Positions 24,115-35,838 of a stretch of 64,000 nt of DNA are shown piece by piece. Source of the stretch: Copromyces sp. CBS 386.78 (lineage: Eukaryota > Ascomycota > Sordariomycetes > Sordariales > Sordariaceae); assembly GCA_030685235.1 (NCBI GenBank), contig MU839094.1, positions 248,001-312,000 of the forward strand. Direction: 5' to 3'. A program made the translations under genes and the position numbers. The notes under the pieces were generated by a model, which was not told where the DNA came from, ran no database searches, and saw only the letters and a list, made by a program, of their open reading frames with translations. Position 1 is the stretch's first letter; the number at the start of each line of letters is the position of its first letter.

Positions 24115-27100
24115 ATGGCTCGCTCCGGCAAGAAATCGCCGGCGCCGCCGCCGGCATACGCCCCGGCCTATGCCCCGCCGCCCGCCTACGAAGCCGTGCC
24201 GACCTCCGCTGTCGTCTCCAAGAACAAGAACAACAAGAACAAGCCCGTCAAGGTCAAGGACGACTACGCGTCCGAGGGTGTGCAGGACAATGATCCGTTC
24301 TTGCTTCCCGGGTCCGACTTCACGCTTCTCACTATCATCACGATTTTGTCCGCCATTGTTCGCCTATTCCGCATTTACCAGCCTGACAGTGTCGTATTTG
24401 ACGAAGTCCAGTATGTAGCTACCCCAGGGGAGGATATTGTTGCTCACTCTGCAAAGTACTGACTAGATGTCTGCAACAGCTTCGGCGGCTTCGCTTCCAA
24501 GTACATCAAGGGCAAGTTCTTCATGGACGTCCACCCGCCCCTCGCCAAGCTCATGATTACCCTCTTCGGCTGGCTCGCTGGATTCGACGGCAACTTTGAC
24601 TTCAAGGAGATTGGAAAGGACTATATCGAGCCTGGCGTTCCTTATGTTGCTATGCGCATGTTCCCGGCTATCTGCGGTATTCTTTTGGCTCCTACAATGT
24701 TCCTTACACTCAAGGCAGCTGGATGCCGTAGCACCACCGCCTTCTTGGGAGCTGGTCTTATCATTTTCGGTACGTCTGATAGAAAGCTGAACATTTGGAT
24801 AGCTTACATGACTAACAACCTGGTTCTTTACAGAGAACGGGCTTCTTACTCAAGCCCGGCTTATCCTGCTTGACTCGCCTCTGATGATTGGAACTGCCCT
24901 TACTGCCCTCGGCTTCACTGCGTTCACCAACCAGCAAGAGCTGGGACCTGCTAAGGCCTTCCAACCAAGCTGGTGGTTCTGGCTGGCCATCACCGGTCTT
25001 GGCTTGGGAATCACCGCTAGCATCAAGTGGGTTGGTTTGTTCACCATTGCGTGGGTTGGCAGCTTGACTTTGATTCAGCTCTGGGTTGTGCTTGGCGATT
25101 ACAAGCACGTTTCCCCTCGCGCGTTCACCAAGCACTTCATGGCCCGCGCTTTCTGCCTCATTGTCATTCCTCTTACTTTCTACATGGCCATGTTCGGAAT
25201 CCACTTCCTGTGCCTTACCAACCCTGGCGATGGTGACGGCTTCATGAGCTCCGAGTTCCAGTCGACTCTGAACTCGAAGGGCATGCAAGATGTCCCGGCC
25301 GACGTGCTGATGGGTAGCCGTGTTACCATCAGGCACGTCAACACCCAGGGAGGCTACCTTCATTCGCACCCCTTGATGTACCCCACTGGCTCCAAGCAGC
25401 AGCAGATTACTCTCTACCCCCACAAGGATGACAACAACATGTGGCTCCTCGAGAACCAGACTCAGCCTCTCGGTATCGATGGCCAGCCCATTAACGGAAC
25501 TAGCGCGTGGAACAACCTCCCCGAAACCCCCTATATCAAGGATGGCACGATTATCCGTCTTTATCATCTGCCTACCCATCGTCGTCTCCATTCTCATGAC
25601 GTTCGCCCCCCCGTTACCGAGGCTGACTGGCAGAACGAGGTGTCAGCCTATGGCTACGAGGGCTTCGATGGAGATGCCAACGACTTTTTCCGTGTCGAGA
25701 TCGCCAAGAAGAAGTCTAAGGGCGGCGTTGCTCAGGAGCGTCTTCGTACCATTGACACCAAGTTCAAGTTGGTGCACATCATGACTGGCTGTGTTCTTTT
25801 CTCTCACAAGGTCAAACTTCCCGATTGGGCCTCGGAACAACAGGAAGTTACCTGCGCCAAGGGCGGTTCCCTTCCCAATAGTCTTTGGTACATCGAGTCC
25901 AACGACCATCCTCAGCTCGGAGCTGACGCCGAAAAGGTCAACTATCGCAACCCTGGCTTCTTCGGCAAGTTCTGGGAGCTTCAGAAGGTCATGTGGAAGA
26001 CGAATGCCGGTCTTGTCGAGTCTCATGCCTGGGATTCTCGCCCCGAGGCTTGGCCTATCCTCCGCCGCGGTATCAACTTCTGGGGCAGGCAACACCGCCA
26101 GGTTTACTTGATGGGTAACCCCATCATCTGGTGGAGCGCTACTGCCGCTGTTGTTCTCTATGTCTTTTTCAAGGGCATTGCTATTCTTCGCTGGCAGCGC
26201 AGCTGCAACGATTACGCTAACCCCATCTTCAAGCGATTCGATTATGAGGTTGGAACGTCTGTTCTTGGATGGGCTCTCCACTATTTCCCCTTCTACCTTA
26301 TGCAGCGTCAGCTCTTCCTGCATCATTACTTCCCGGCCTTGTACTTCGCCATTATTGCCTTTTGCCAAGTCTTTGACTTTTTGACAGCCAGGATCTCTCT
26401 CGTCAAGGACAAGGTTATTTTCAACAGACTCGGTGCCGTTTTGTTCCTTGCCTTGTCGATGGTCGTCTTCTGGCTGTTCTCTCCTTTGGCCTACGGTAAC
26501 CCCTGGACCAAGGCTGAATGCAAGAGGGTCAAGCTTTTCAGCACTTGGGACTTCGACTGCAATACCTTCCTGGATAGCGTAAGTTCTATCTCCCATCAAA
26601 CCATACCCCCAAGACATATGCCCGACAGAGGGTAGAGAAATGAAAGCTGGAGCCACTGGGTGTCTCATCCTTGGGCGGGCAAAAAGCACGATGAATGGAT
26701 AGCCTCAAAGGCTTTGGGCAGGAAGCGACTATTTACCACTCCAAAGATTTGGCTGAGAACAGCAACGACATACCCTTGGATACTAACACTCCTCACTTAA
26801 TGATTAGTACGACAACTACTACGGAATTACCCCCACCAGCCAAAACCCTTCCCAGACCTCAGTTCAGCCCACGCCTGAGAGGCCTGCTGTGGCTAATGCG
26901 CCCCCTCAGGCTCAAAAGCCTATTGCGAACCAGGAGCAACAAGCCGCCAAGCAGGAGCCTAGTGCCAACCCCGTCGGTCAGCGCGTTATCTCTAGGGAGG
27001 AGAAGGTCGAGTATCGCGATCAGGATGGTAACCTTCTCAACGAGGAGCAAGTCGAGGCGCTCAAGGGCAAGGTCGAGTTCAAGACCAAGTATGAGACGAG

Positions 27101-27881
27101 AACACGTGTCATCGATGCAAATGGCAACGAGATTCAGCTTGGTGGAAGCGGCGCGCCAAAGGTTATTCCGGCTCCCAAGGCTTCTCAGCCCGTTGCGCCC
27201 CCGCATCCGGATGTCCAAGGTACGTAAATCAAGCGCCGTGTGCTGAAACTTGACTGTACAAATTCTAACATAAGCCCTTCAGGTGTCGACCAGGAGACTG
27301 CTAGTGTTCCCGCTGCTGAAGACGTCGTCCCCGAAGTCGAGAAGAGCGTCGACGGAGTGAAGGAAGCCAAAGAGAAGGTTGCTAAGCCCGCCAGCGAGAG
27401 CAATGAAGCCACCGCTTCGCAGGACATCGAGCAGAGCGAGGATGTCAAGGCCGCTCAGGAGAGGATCCAGAAGATTGTTGAGCGTATTCAAAAGGTGGCC
27501 GACAATGTTGATAACCTGAAGAACAACGTCGCTGAGAAGGCTGGCGACAAGGTCGAGCAGGTCGAGAACAAGGCCGAGCAGGTTGCGGAAAAGGTGCAAG
27601 TGGTCGCTGAACCGGCCAAGGAGAAGGCTGCAGAGGCTGCCGAGAAGGTTGCCGAGAAGGTCGAAGAGGCGACTGAGCAATCAAAGGAGAAGGTTGAGAG
27701 TGTGGTTGACAACGTCAAGGACAAGGCCGCTGAGAAGGGTGAACTGGTTCAGGAAAAGGCTCAAGAAGCTGGAGAGAAGGCCCAGGAAGTGGTCTTGGAG
27801 ATGGCCGACCAGGTCGAGAAGAAGGCCGAAGAGGTTGGAGAGAAGGCCCAGGAGAAGACGGAGGCGAAGGATGAGCTCTAG
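24115..27881 (+). CDS. pmt1: dolichyl-phosphate-mannose protein O-mannosyltransferase, likely PMT1 class
   Basis: ER membrane GT39 enzyme that moves mannose from Dol-P-Man to Ser/Thr of secretory proteins; PMT1-class enzymes pair with PMT2. The gene is join(24115..24410, 24480..24769, 24834..26578, 26808..27219, 27283..27881), 1113 residues. Introns are 69, 64, 229 and 63 nt; codons joined across them give DEVHFGGF and IIFENGLL. The catalytic DE pair is Asp96-Glu97, followed by GKFFMDVHPPLAKL, ARLILLDSPLM and SIKWVGLF. MIR repeats occupy about 330-510 (GSRVTIRHVNTQGGYLHSH, LYHLPTHRRLHSHD). C-terminal helices (WPILRRGINFW, GWALHYFPFYLMQRQLFLHHYFPALYF) follow. REEKVEYRDQDGNLLNEEQ and KYETRTRVIDANGNE resemble the PMT1 tail. 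The last exon adds about 200 residues of Glu/Lys/Ala-rich helical repeats ending in KDEL. The PMT family is certain, the PMT1 subclass likely. Confidence 0.93.
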
Positions 27882-28140
27882 ATCATTGCGGTAACTACTT
27901 GAGGCCATACGCATCTATCCGATTTCATCTTTCAACCATATCAGATCTATGTACAACAGACACCAGGGAAACTCACAATTTTCTTCAATGAAGGAACAAC
28001 GCGAACGGGAAACTAAGGCATAGAGATGGTTGGTTTAGCCAGATAGAAAGGAAGATTTGAGGCGAAAGATGGGGAAAAAAAAGAGAGATATAAAAACGGA
28101 TGTGGCACTAATGGGTAGGCTGTATGGCTCACCTCCCTCC

Positions 28141-28160
28141 ACACACACACACGCACACAT
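28141..28160 (+). repeat. CA dinucleotide microsatellite
   Basis: Short imperfect (AC)n tract, interrupted by a G, in the PMT 3' flank. Confidence 0.8.
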
Positions 28161-30572
28161 AGCTTGACCTGCTACTATTTCCTTATTGTCAATCAACGGA
28201 TGTACATCTACTCAGTTCACGATCTTGTCTCATTCAATTATATACCGGTTTAACTCTGTTAGAACTAGCTGTCGCGACTGTGAGCAGTACCGTAATTTAA
28301 CCTTGTGTCACAATACGAATCCCGTCTCCGGCGGTCGGACTTTGTCAGCCGCACAAAATCGACCCTGGACGGACGGGCTTGCATCCGGACTCGGACTCAG
28401 ACTCGGAGTTTGACGTCCTGATCTCAGCCGCTTTGTTCGGAACGCCTCCGAACGCTTTGGTCCTTCTGTGTCAAAGAAGTCTGAGACAACGTCCGTGGAA
28501 TCCGGACCGCGCCATGTGTAATCTCCGGTTGCCAGGTCACGTAGAGACATAAGGGAGTTGCTTGGCTGTTTTCGGTTTTACTACTCCCTGAGACAATGGG
28601 GTTTGTCCTTGGGTACCTCTATGAGGTTGGGTTAGCTGTCGAAGGTCTATATTGTATAATTCTGACTGTTTTGGTCTTTAGTGAAGGGTTAAGACGCCGA
28701 ATTATGATTGGGAGGTTGTATATTCGAGAGTAGTAGAGTTCAACTCGTGATCAAAGTTAGCCGATTTTTTGGATAAAAATACAAATACCTGGCTGGTGTC
28801 ACTAGCGACATGGTAAGCGTCTGATCCGATAGACGTTCACAAAAGTCTAGGAAGCGTTGGCCATCATCTGCGAGGTCGGCGGATAATGTCCACGAATTCC
28901 AGTTCGCCATGGGAAGTGGAAACTTTTGGGTCAAACGAGCATCGAGCAGAGGTTGTGATGTCTTCTATCGATCCCCGCATTATGAATCGGAACTATCGGG
29001 ATTGTTCCAAGTGTGTAACGCGTGGGTCTTGTTTCTTGGTTAACTGGCTTTCCTCTTCCGCAATGGTGTTGAACCTTCTTTTACTTCAGCCTTCCATCTT
29101 GGGTTTCGTCTTTACATGTCCTGTAACGTCAAACGAATCGAATCGGACGAATCGTGAGGAAGGGCGGGGACAACGAACATGCTACTTGTGCTAGCGTTGT
29201 TGTAATAGGTCACGATAGCGCTGTAAAGTAGCACCAAAAGCACATCACTTTTGTGGTTCTCGTCTTGTCGATTTTGTCCTCTTGCCCTTTCTGGCGTTCG
29301 GATCTCCATCGTATCCAGACTCCAGACTTTGGGCCGCTGCCAAGTCGAACTGTGGATGGAACGTCAAGATGCCGAGATCCTACACTGGTTTGGGTTCGTG
29401 TTGTTGTAACTCGTGTTCATCGAAGTTTTCTTTCCCCAGCTTTTTGCTTATCAGATCAGAGGATGACATGAGAAAGCCTCATGTTATCTTATCTTGTTAT
29501 ACCTCGGCATTTCATCTGTAACTAAAGACTTTGATTGGATTAAAGCCGTTAATAGGCGCGTGAGATTCCATCCTCCGATCCATGAAGACGACAATGATGT
29601 ATAACGCTGAGTTGGCTAATCGCGAGATATATTCTAACCGCCGAGCCGCTCTGGCAGGGTGGGATGGGGTTTTCGTTTCCCTTGTGCCCGAATGTGTAGC
29701 GGCAAGGACTTGCACGATGTGACCAATTGAAAAAGGGCCTGAAGATGTGACGAGTGCCTTCGTTGCAACAGCACCGCCTTGGAAGTTGAGGTATCCCGGT
29801 CGTTATGACGCCTCTAGATGCCGTGGAAATCCAGGGGGGAAAGGGGATCACTAGGATCACTAGGATTCCAAAACCGCGAAAATACCGTGACCCTGGATCA
29901 AAGCGCAGATCCAAGGAAGTTATCTTTGGGCGACATGAGGAAGATTTCCATGCCCAGGGCAGCGAACGCGGATAGGCCGCCCCTACCAGGGAAACACAGT
30001 CCACTGATCAGGTTGCTGATGCTCGCTGCATGGAACTAACCATGGCTAGTCAGTAAGGCTTACTGATGTTGTGCGTCTCATTTCCCCGCAACAGCGTAAC
30101 ACAAGGGGATCAAGGACGGGTAACAAACTGCACTGCACTGCACGATAGTACTAAGTAAACCGGCAGAACAGGATCAAAGGGTCAGGTACAGCGAGCATCT
30201 CGTTGGGTCCGAGGGTCATCGACATGGCTGGGCTGTGTGAGGTTGTTGGAAAAACAGCAAAGGGACGTTGGTGTCCCTCGCCAATTACGGTTTCGGGCGG
30301 GAGCTCGAGACGAGCGCACGGCACTCCGTGATTGAGTGGATTTTGTCTGGACCCATCGCAGATTTGCAGGTGCCGCCAGCGCGCCAGGGGAGGCCGAGAT
30401 CCCCACCGGAAGGCCCCGGTCAGGATCTGGGAGCTGCTAACCCGTTCGGGCTATGGCGGACTGGGCGAGATCCCCCGTTCAGGAGCTCCTGGCCGGCTGG
30501 CCACGAAAGATGACACCGGGACGGGAGCTGCGAGTCCAGGAGGACGGAAGAAAAAGTCAGATGGAAGGAGAG

Positions 30573-30599
<27 letters not shown>
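30573..30599 (+). repeat. poly(A) tract, 27 nt
   Basis: Uninterrupted A homopolymer about 1.1 kb upstream of the Sec2 coding start. Confidence 0.9.
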
Positions 30600-30605
<6 letters not shown>

Positions 30606-31450
30606 GAATGAAAGCCGAGCTACTCAGCACAACCGACGCTTCAGCATTTTGGTAGGCTGACGCCATTCGCCGGTGGGTAAAACAGCGCATGCTGCAAAGG
30701 AGCCAAGGCCCGACTTGGGAAACGCGGAAGGCGCAATGACAATTGTCTTGCAACAAACGCAGTCACAAATTAACGACAATCGCTAGCCCGGCCACTACCT
30801 GGAAGTCGCAGAACACGGATCCGTACCTACTCCGTACTAGTACCGATACAGTCCGGTGGGTTCAAGATTGCAAAGTGGAAGCTGGCTGCAGTGCTGTTCT
30901 GCGCCATAACGTTATCCACGCGCATATCCCCGACAAACTTCCACTTGGACTTTTCGCCCCATCTGCTACATCATTCACCACCCTTACATGCTTCCCTCCT
31001 GATCTGTCGTCCTTCCTTTTACCTCTACGCACCATTCTTCGCTCCTTGTCCAACACCCGCAGCCGGGCCCCAACTACCTACCTGTTCCTACTATAATTTT
31101 CGCTTCCATTCCGTCTTACAGATTGCCATACTCGGCTTGCCATTAAGCGACTCGACTTTAACGACGTTATACAAGCCCCCGACCGCACCAACCACTAGAC
31201 ACTCAATTTCCCGTACCGGCTCCATTCAGCGCACCACGCGACTTTTCCATCCTTGCGACACTCCCGTTTGCTTCACGTAGCCTTCTCAGCATCACTCGAC
31301 CGACGCAAGCCCGGTGCGCCCATTGCACGCCACGATAGAGTCGGAAAGCATAACGCCGCCGCCTAGGCCCTTCCCTGTTGCTCCAGCTTCTCCTTTACAG
31401 GACCCGCCAGTCCCTGGTGTGGTCCTTACCAAAACTGACAAGCTGGATTC

Positions 31451-31537
31451 GTAAGTCCCCCCGGCCCTCTTCTGGACTTTCCATCCCACTATGCCTGCTT
31501 GGAATCCCTCTCGTTACACCCTCAAGTTTGTCCACAG
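31451..31537 (+). other. probable intron in the Sec2 5' region
   Basis: A strong GTAAGT donor at 31451 pairs with TCCACAG ending at 31537; an alternative acceptor is GTACAG near 31553. The sequence before the donor is open and Pro-rich (PPPRPFPVAPASP) but lacks an ATG. Whether it is leader or a coding exon is unresolved. Confidence 0.4.
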
Positions 31538-31696
31538 GCTCTTGGGTCGTACAGTGTCTCGTGCGCTGAACCGAATTGCCCGACCCGGGGCGTCCATGGT
31601 CCCACCAAAAGTTGGGGTACTAGTTCTGGGTAATCCCTCCTGGGATCCAGGAGCTTCCACTCCTGATACACTCACCTGTCCTCGAGGTTCTCCTCG

Positions 31697-34108
31697 ATGA
31701 CATCTTCCCATACAAACTGTCACATGGCTACCGTCCCAGTCTCCACCACTAACGGACTATGGCAAAGCTTTGTCACTGTGACGGGCTGGTCCTCGCACCA
31801 GATACCGATACCGGCCAACGGACGCCTCTCCAAAAGCCACACCCGATCTCTCTCCAGCATCCTCAGTCGTAACAGCGCCTCGAGGGCCTCGATTTCCGAT
31901 GCACCACCCGAGCTTCCATCCGTAAGCGAGCCCACCTCTGGCAATGTACCGCCATCGACCCCGCGTCTCAGACGACCTTTCTCCCCGCAGCCCATCGACG
32001 ACGAGAATGAGTTGACCACTCTCCCCGATCCGCGAAGCCGGGCTATGAGCCCCTCGAGCGCAATTTCAATGACCAGTCATCATCATCCCGATCTCGACCA
32101 GGAGGTGGCCACCCTCAGCACGAAATTGATCAACGCAATCAACCACCAAACCACCCTGGATGATAACCTATCGCAAACCAAAATGGAGCTAGAGCAGGCA
32201 CGCGACAGGATCAGGCAACTGGAGAGGACAGTGGAAGAGCAAAGGGAGATGCTGGCTGGTGACGTTTGGGTAAGGAGGAAAACGGTCGAGGCAGAGAAGA
32301 CAACTCTGCTGGGAGTCATTGCCGAAGAGAAGCAGGCCCGTTTGGATGTGGAACAACAAAAGAAGAAAATAGAACAGGAGTTGGAGAACCTAACAGCCGC
32401 CCTATTCGAGGAAGCCAACAAAATGGTCATTTCCGCCAAGGAAGAGGCCAGGATGGAGCAGGAGATACTGCACCGGAAGAACGACCAGCTCAGGGCACAA
32501 CTCGTGGATACCGAGGGCTTACTCAAGTCACAACAGGAACAACTAACCGAGTTGAAGCATCTCATGGAGGACATGAGCGCCGAGAAGGACGAGCAGATTC
32601 CTCCAACGGCGCCTTCTTCTCCAGGCTTCAGCAAGTTTGAGCTATCAAATGAGGAAGGCCTTTCCGATCGCTTACACCATGGCCATCACAACCGCCAACA
32701 CAGCGTAGTCGAGCCCATGTCTCCTTCATATCCTACCAGCTTTACTCACCTCCTGAAGCCCGTACTTCGTACCGACCTAGCATCGTACAACGACTTCAAG
32801 GATCTCATTCACACTTCCAAGAGGCTCTCTGCCCAGCGTGTACCCGCACCATCTACCGGCTCCGCACTCACGTCTCTCGGCCTGGGCTTAGGCTCGGTAG
32901 GCGCTCATCTTGCGCTCGCTAATGCCTCCAGCACGTCTCTTTCGACGATCGCAACTACCCAATCGACCTTCTCTCAAACTCCCGCTACACCCGTATCGGC
33001 CGTTACCGCCAGTCCTGGCGCCGCTGCCATCCCGCTTCCGGCCTTGAAAGACACCAAGTTTTATAAGAGGGCCCTCACAGAAGATATCGAACCAACACTA
33101 CGGCTCGACACCGCGCCAGGGCTTTCTTGGCTTGCCCGGAGGAGCGTCCTTACAGCTATGTGCGACGGCTCCTTGGTAGTAGAGCCAGTCCCAACCGCGG
33201 CAACAACAACTAGCAGGTTCGGCAGGGTTTCGAGGCCCGAGTTGAGCCCGTGCTCTCTCTGCGGGGAGTCCAGACCAGAGGAGCAATTTCTTCGGAAACA
33301 TCGATTCCGGATCAGCGAGACCGGCTCCGCGCAAACTGGATATGCGTTATGCAGGTATTGCCTGTCAAGAGTCCGATCAACATGCGATTTTCTGGGATTC
33401 CTTCGCATAGTCAAGGACGGCCACTGGCGAGCGGATGACGAGGATGCAGAGAAGGCGGCTTGGGCCGAAAGCGTGCGGTTGCGGGAGCAGATGTTCTGGA
33501 GCCGTATCGGTGGTGGCGTGCTCCCGGCCACACATTTTCAGACAAGCCATAGTCGGGCACCCAGTCGAGCTCCTAGTCTTCGGGCTGACAAGAGCCCCAG
33601 GACGAGCCTCGACGCTGACAAGGATGGAGATGAGACGCCTGCTGCTGGTGAAGTTGAACAACTCGCAGTTTCCGTGGCAGAGGTGGCACAAGCGATCGAA
33701 CAGGAGAGTTCGGAGACCAAAGTCCCCGACGTGTCTGAGCAACCCACTTCTGTTATTGCCCCGGAGCCTGTCGACCAACCCGAGACTCCGGAGAAAAAGA
33801 AGGAGCCTGTAGAGAAGGTCCAGGCGCCTACTGCAATCAGCGAAGTGTTTGAAGAGAAGGGCGAAGTCATTGAACAAACGATTGAGGCTCCTGCAAAGGA
33901 CATTGAGGGACCTACCGAGAAGGTCAAGATGGCTCCGGTTGAGCCCAAGACCCCTGCCAACAAGTTTGAATTCCTTCCAGCGGAGATTACTCAACCCCTG
34001 CCATCCACCGAATATACCCCAGCTCAGCCTGTCACCTCCGAGGTCGAATCAGCAACTGAGGAACCGAAGGAACTATCTGTGGCGATACCCGGAGCTTTCA
34101 CAGCTTAG
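31697..34108 (+). CDS. sec2: Sec2-type Rab guanine nucleotide exchange factor
   Basis: Activates the Sec4/Rab8-type GTPase on post-Golgi secretory vesicles and so drives polarised exocytosis at the hyphal tip. The open frame gives 803 residues from the ATG at 31697. A Pro/Ser-rich N-terminus ends with DPRSRAMSPSS. The Sec2p coiled coil spans about 140-300 (EVATLSTKLINAINHQTTLDD, ELENLTAALFEEANKMVISAKEEA); LFEEANKMV is the Rab-binding signature. The central domain contains LLKPVLRTDLASYNDF and EDIEPTLRLD, then a fungal Sec2 module with paired cysteines (CSLCGESR, then CRYCLSRVRSTCDFLGFLR). The last 200 residues are acidic and disordered. The N-terminus is uncertain: upstream splice sites could add Pro-rich or Cys-containing exons, but no ATG precedes them. 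The family call is firm. Confidence 0.88.
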   Translation: MTSSHTNCHMATVPVSTTNGLWQSFVTVTGWSSHQIPIPANGRLSKSHTRSLSSILSRNSASRASISDAPPELPSVSEPTSGNVPPSTPRLRRPFSPQPIDDENELTTLPDPRSRAMSPSSAISMTSHHHPDLDQEVATLSTKLINAINHQTTLDDNLSQTKMELEQARDRIRQLERTVEEQREMLAGDVWVRRKTVEAEKTTLLGVIAEEKQARLDVEQQKKKIEQELENLTAALFEEANKMVISAKEEARMEQEILHRKNDQLRAQLVDTEGLLKSQQEQLTELKHLMEDMSAEKDEQIPPTAPSSPGFSKFELSNEEGLSDRLHHGHHNRQHSVVEPMSPSYPTSFTHLLKPVLRTDLASYNDFKDLIHTSKRLSAQRVPAPSTGSALTSLGLGLGSVGAHLALANASSTSLSTIATTQSTFSQTPATPVSAVTASPGAAAIPLPALKDTKFYKRALTEDIEPTLRLDTAPGLSWLARRSVLTAMCDGSLVVEPVPTAATTTSRFGRVSRPELSPCSLCGESRPEEQFLRKHRFRISETGSAQTGYALCRYCLSRVRSTCDFLGFLRIVKDGHWRADDEDAEKAAWAESVRLREQMFWSRIGGGVLPATHFQTSHSRAPSRAPSLRADKSPRTSLDADKDGDETPAAGEVEQLAVSVAEVAQAIEQESSETKVPDVSEQPTSVIAPEPVDQPETPEKKKEPVEKVQAPTAISEVFEEKGEVIEQTIEAPAKDIEGPTEKVKMAPVEPKTPANKFEFLPAEITQPLPSTEYTPAQPVTSEVESATEEPKELSVAIPGAFTA

Positions 34109-35838
34109 ATTGTCAATGTCTCTTCGATGGCAAAACACGCAATGGCGCTTCTTTCCTTGCATTGATTTCTAATTACTCTGCTTCGCTTCTGTTTTTATTA
34201 AGCTGGGTTTTTTTCTTTCTCTTTTTGTTCGGTTCACACATTTTGGAAGGCGCAACATCGAAAATATCGGGCGTTTTGGTTCATGCTATTCGTATTTTTT
34301 CTATTGCTCCTTTTTCATATCGAGCACCACTTGTATGATATGATACCGAAGCCGCTTGGGGGCGGCGTTTTCCCTCTCATAACCCCCATTACAGATAAGG
34401 ACAGAACGGGGGATTTGGATTATACAGACCTGATAATGGGTGGGAGGGGAAATTCTTTAAAACAAAAAGATGAAAGGGATGAAAGGCTGGGAGGAGCGGG
34501 AGCTGCCTTCCACACTTACGCCAATGGAAGAACGGAGGCAAAGAGAAGGATAAGGATATATACAAACTTAATCGGGTTTACTCAAAAGCCACACACGTTC
34601 GCTCCTCGCATGTACTTTTGCCTTTCTCAATTTGTCGTTACTTATACTTAGATTGGGTTTAGTAGGGAGGGAGGGAGGGATGGCGGCGACGGAAGAAGTG
34701 TGGTCGTCTGGGAACTAGTTAGACAAATGTGGTGACAGGAAGTAGGAGGGTCTGAATGAACACACGCAGACCAGCCAGTTTTACATCCTGCAGCATAATT
34801 CACGAACCGTCCTGGGTTCACAGTTCAGCAATAACGAATGGTCTTCCGTTACGAACTGAGCAGCAAAATATTGGCATCTTTATTCAGCTTATACGTGGGT
34901 ATCCAATCTGGCTACTCCCTAATACTCTGGTACATAGTTATTCGGACATCACCGTCCAACTATGTAGTTGCGGTCTTGCGGAAATTGTTCCGCTCACCGA
35001 CTAATACCAAAACTCAACAAAAGAGGAAATTGACTACAAAGCTCAGAAGTCTATAAATACCTTACAATACCCCCTTAATCTCCATTCCAACCCCCCTGTC
35101 CTGCCGTTGCGTGGCCTGCCTGCCCGTCATTTTCCCCCAACCCCCTTTTTTGCTTTAATTCTTTTGTACCTGACTAGTTTCCGAATACTAGCTACCTAGT
35201 CAGGTACAAACTAGGGTCGGGTCCACTTTTCTTGACTTATATACACACTTGTCTCACTTGATCCAAGAGATGCTTGACCTATTTTGATGATGATAAGGTA
35301 GGTAGGTATGTACGCACACGGAGCATCGTTGGGTTCATTGAGCGGTTGAACGGAAATGTAAACACTCATGTCAGTCAGGTACAGCAATGGAGGAGTGGTT
35401 ATTAAAAGGTTTTTCGAAATCAGCTACATACAAGCGCAAAAGCCGAAGATCTACATAAAACCGGAGGTACCGAAGTGAAATATATCTAAATGCAAATGCT
35501 AACTAACTAAAAAGCAGAAAAAGCGAAAAAGGGGTATAAACGATGTGCCTCCTTTGGTGCATGCATGCATGCGTAGACGTAGATCTCTGTCGGCAGCGCT
35601 GACATGTAACGAAAGAATAAACGGAGTTTTTAAAACGAAGCGCAAAATGACTCCCTCACTTATTCAGAATTACTTCCTTCCCCCCCCCCACCCCGTCCCT
35701 TGCCTTATATTATCATTCATCTGCTATCCCCCGTTCCTCCCCTCTTTCCTCCTCCTCCCTTCCCTTCATCCTCAGGGCATCTCCCGATCATCCACCATCC
35801 TCCTCCCTACCTCGCCTTCCCACGGGCACTCGAACCCC
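34109..35838. other. convergent 3' spacer with hairpin
   Basis: About 1.7 kb between the Sec2 and Q-rich-protein 3' ends. It is AT-rich, with a GGGA repeat near 34665, an ATGC repeat near 35560 and the perfect inverted repeat at 35163-35210. The open frame at 34283-34651 has no family resemblance. Confidence 0.5.
35163..35210. repeat. perfect 15-bp inverted repeat with 18-nt loop
   Basis: The arms 35163-35177 (TTTGTACCTGACTAG) and 35196-35210 are exact inverse complements. It lies between two converging transcripts and could form an RNA or DNA stem-loop, or be the footprint of a small inverted-repeat element. Confidence 0.85.

Larger units (their letters stand above)
27882..31696. other. gene-poor stretch, PMT 3' end to Sec2 leader
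   Basis: About 3.8 kb. It contains a CA repeat (28141-28160), a repeated GGATCACTA pair (about 29848-29865), an ACTGCACTGCAC stretch (about 30129) and a 27-A tract (30573-30599). Minus-strand frames at 28308-28550, 28740-28934 and 29549-30004 show no known domain or convincing splice links. The last 700 bases are CT-rich and probably the Sec2 leader. A non-coding RNA or a small lineage-specific gene cannot be ruled out. Confidence 0.4.

Noticed and set aside
25643..26689. 348-residue minus-strand frame antisense to the PMT
   Set aside because: Mirror of strongly biased PMT coding sequence; no family resemblance.
28308..28934. Two minus-strand small frames that might be exons of one gene
   Set aside because: The downstream frame is closed by a stop before any acceptor, so the two cannot be joined in phase, and neither has a known domain.
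29549..30004. 151-residue minus-strand open frame
   Set aside because: No domain, odd composition (many Cys, Arg and Pro), and an overlapping open frame on the other strand of similar quality.
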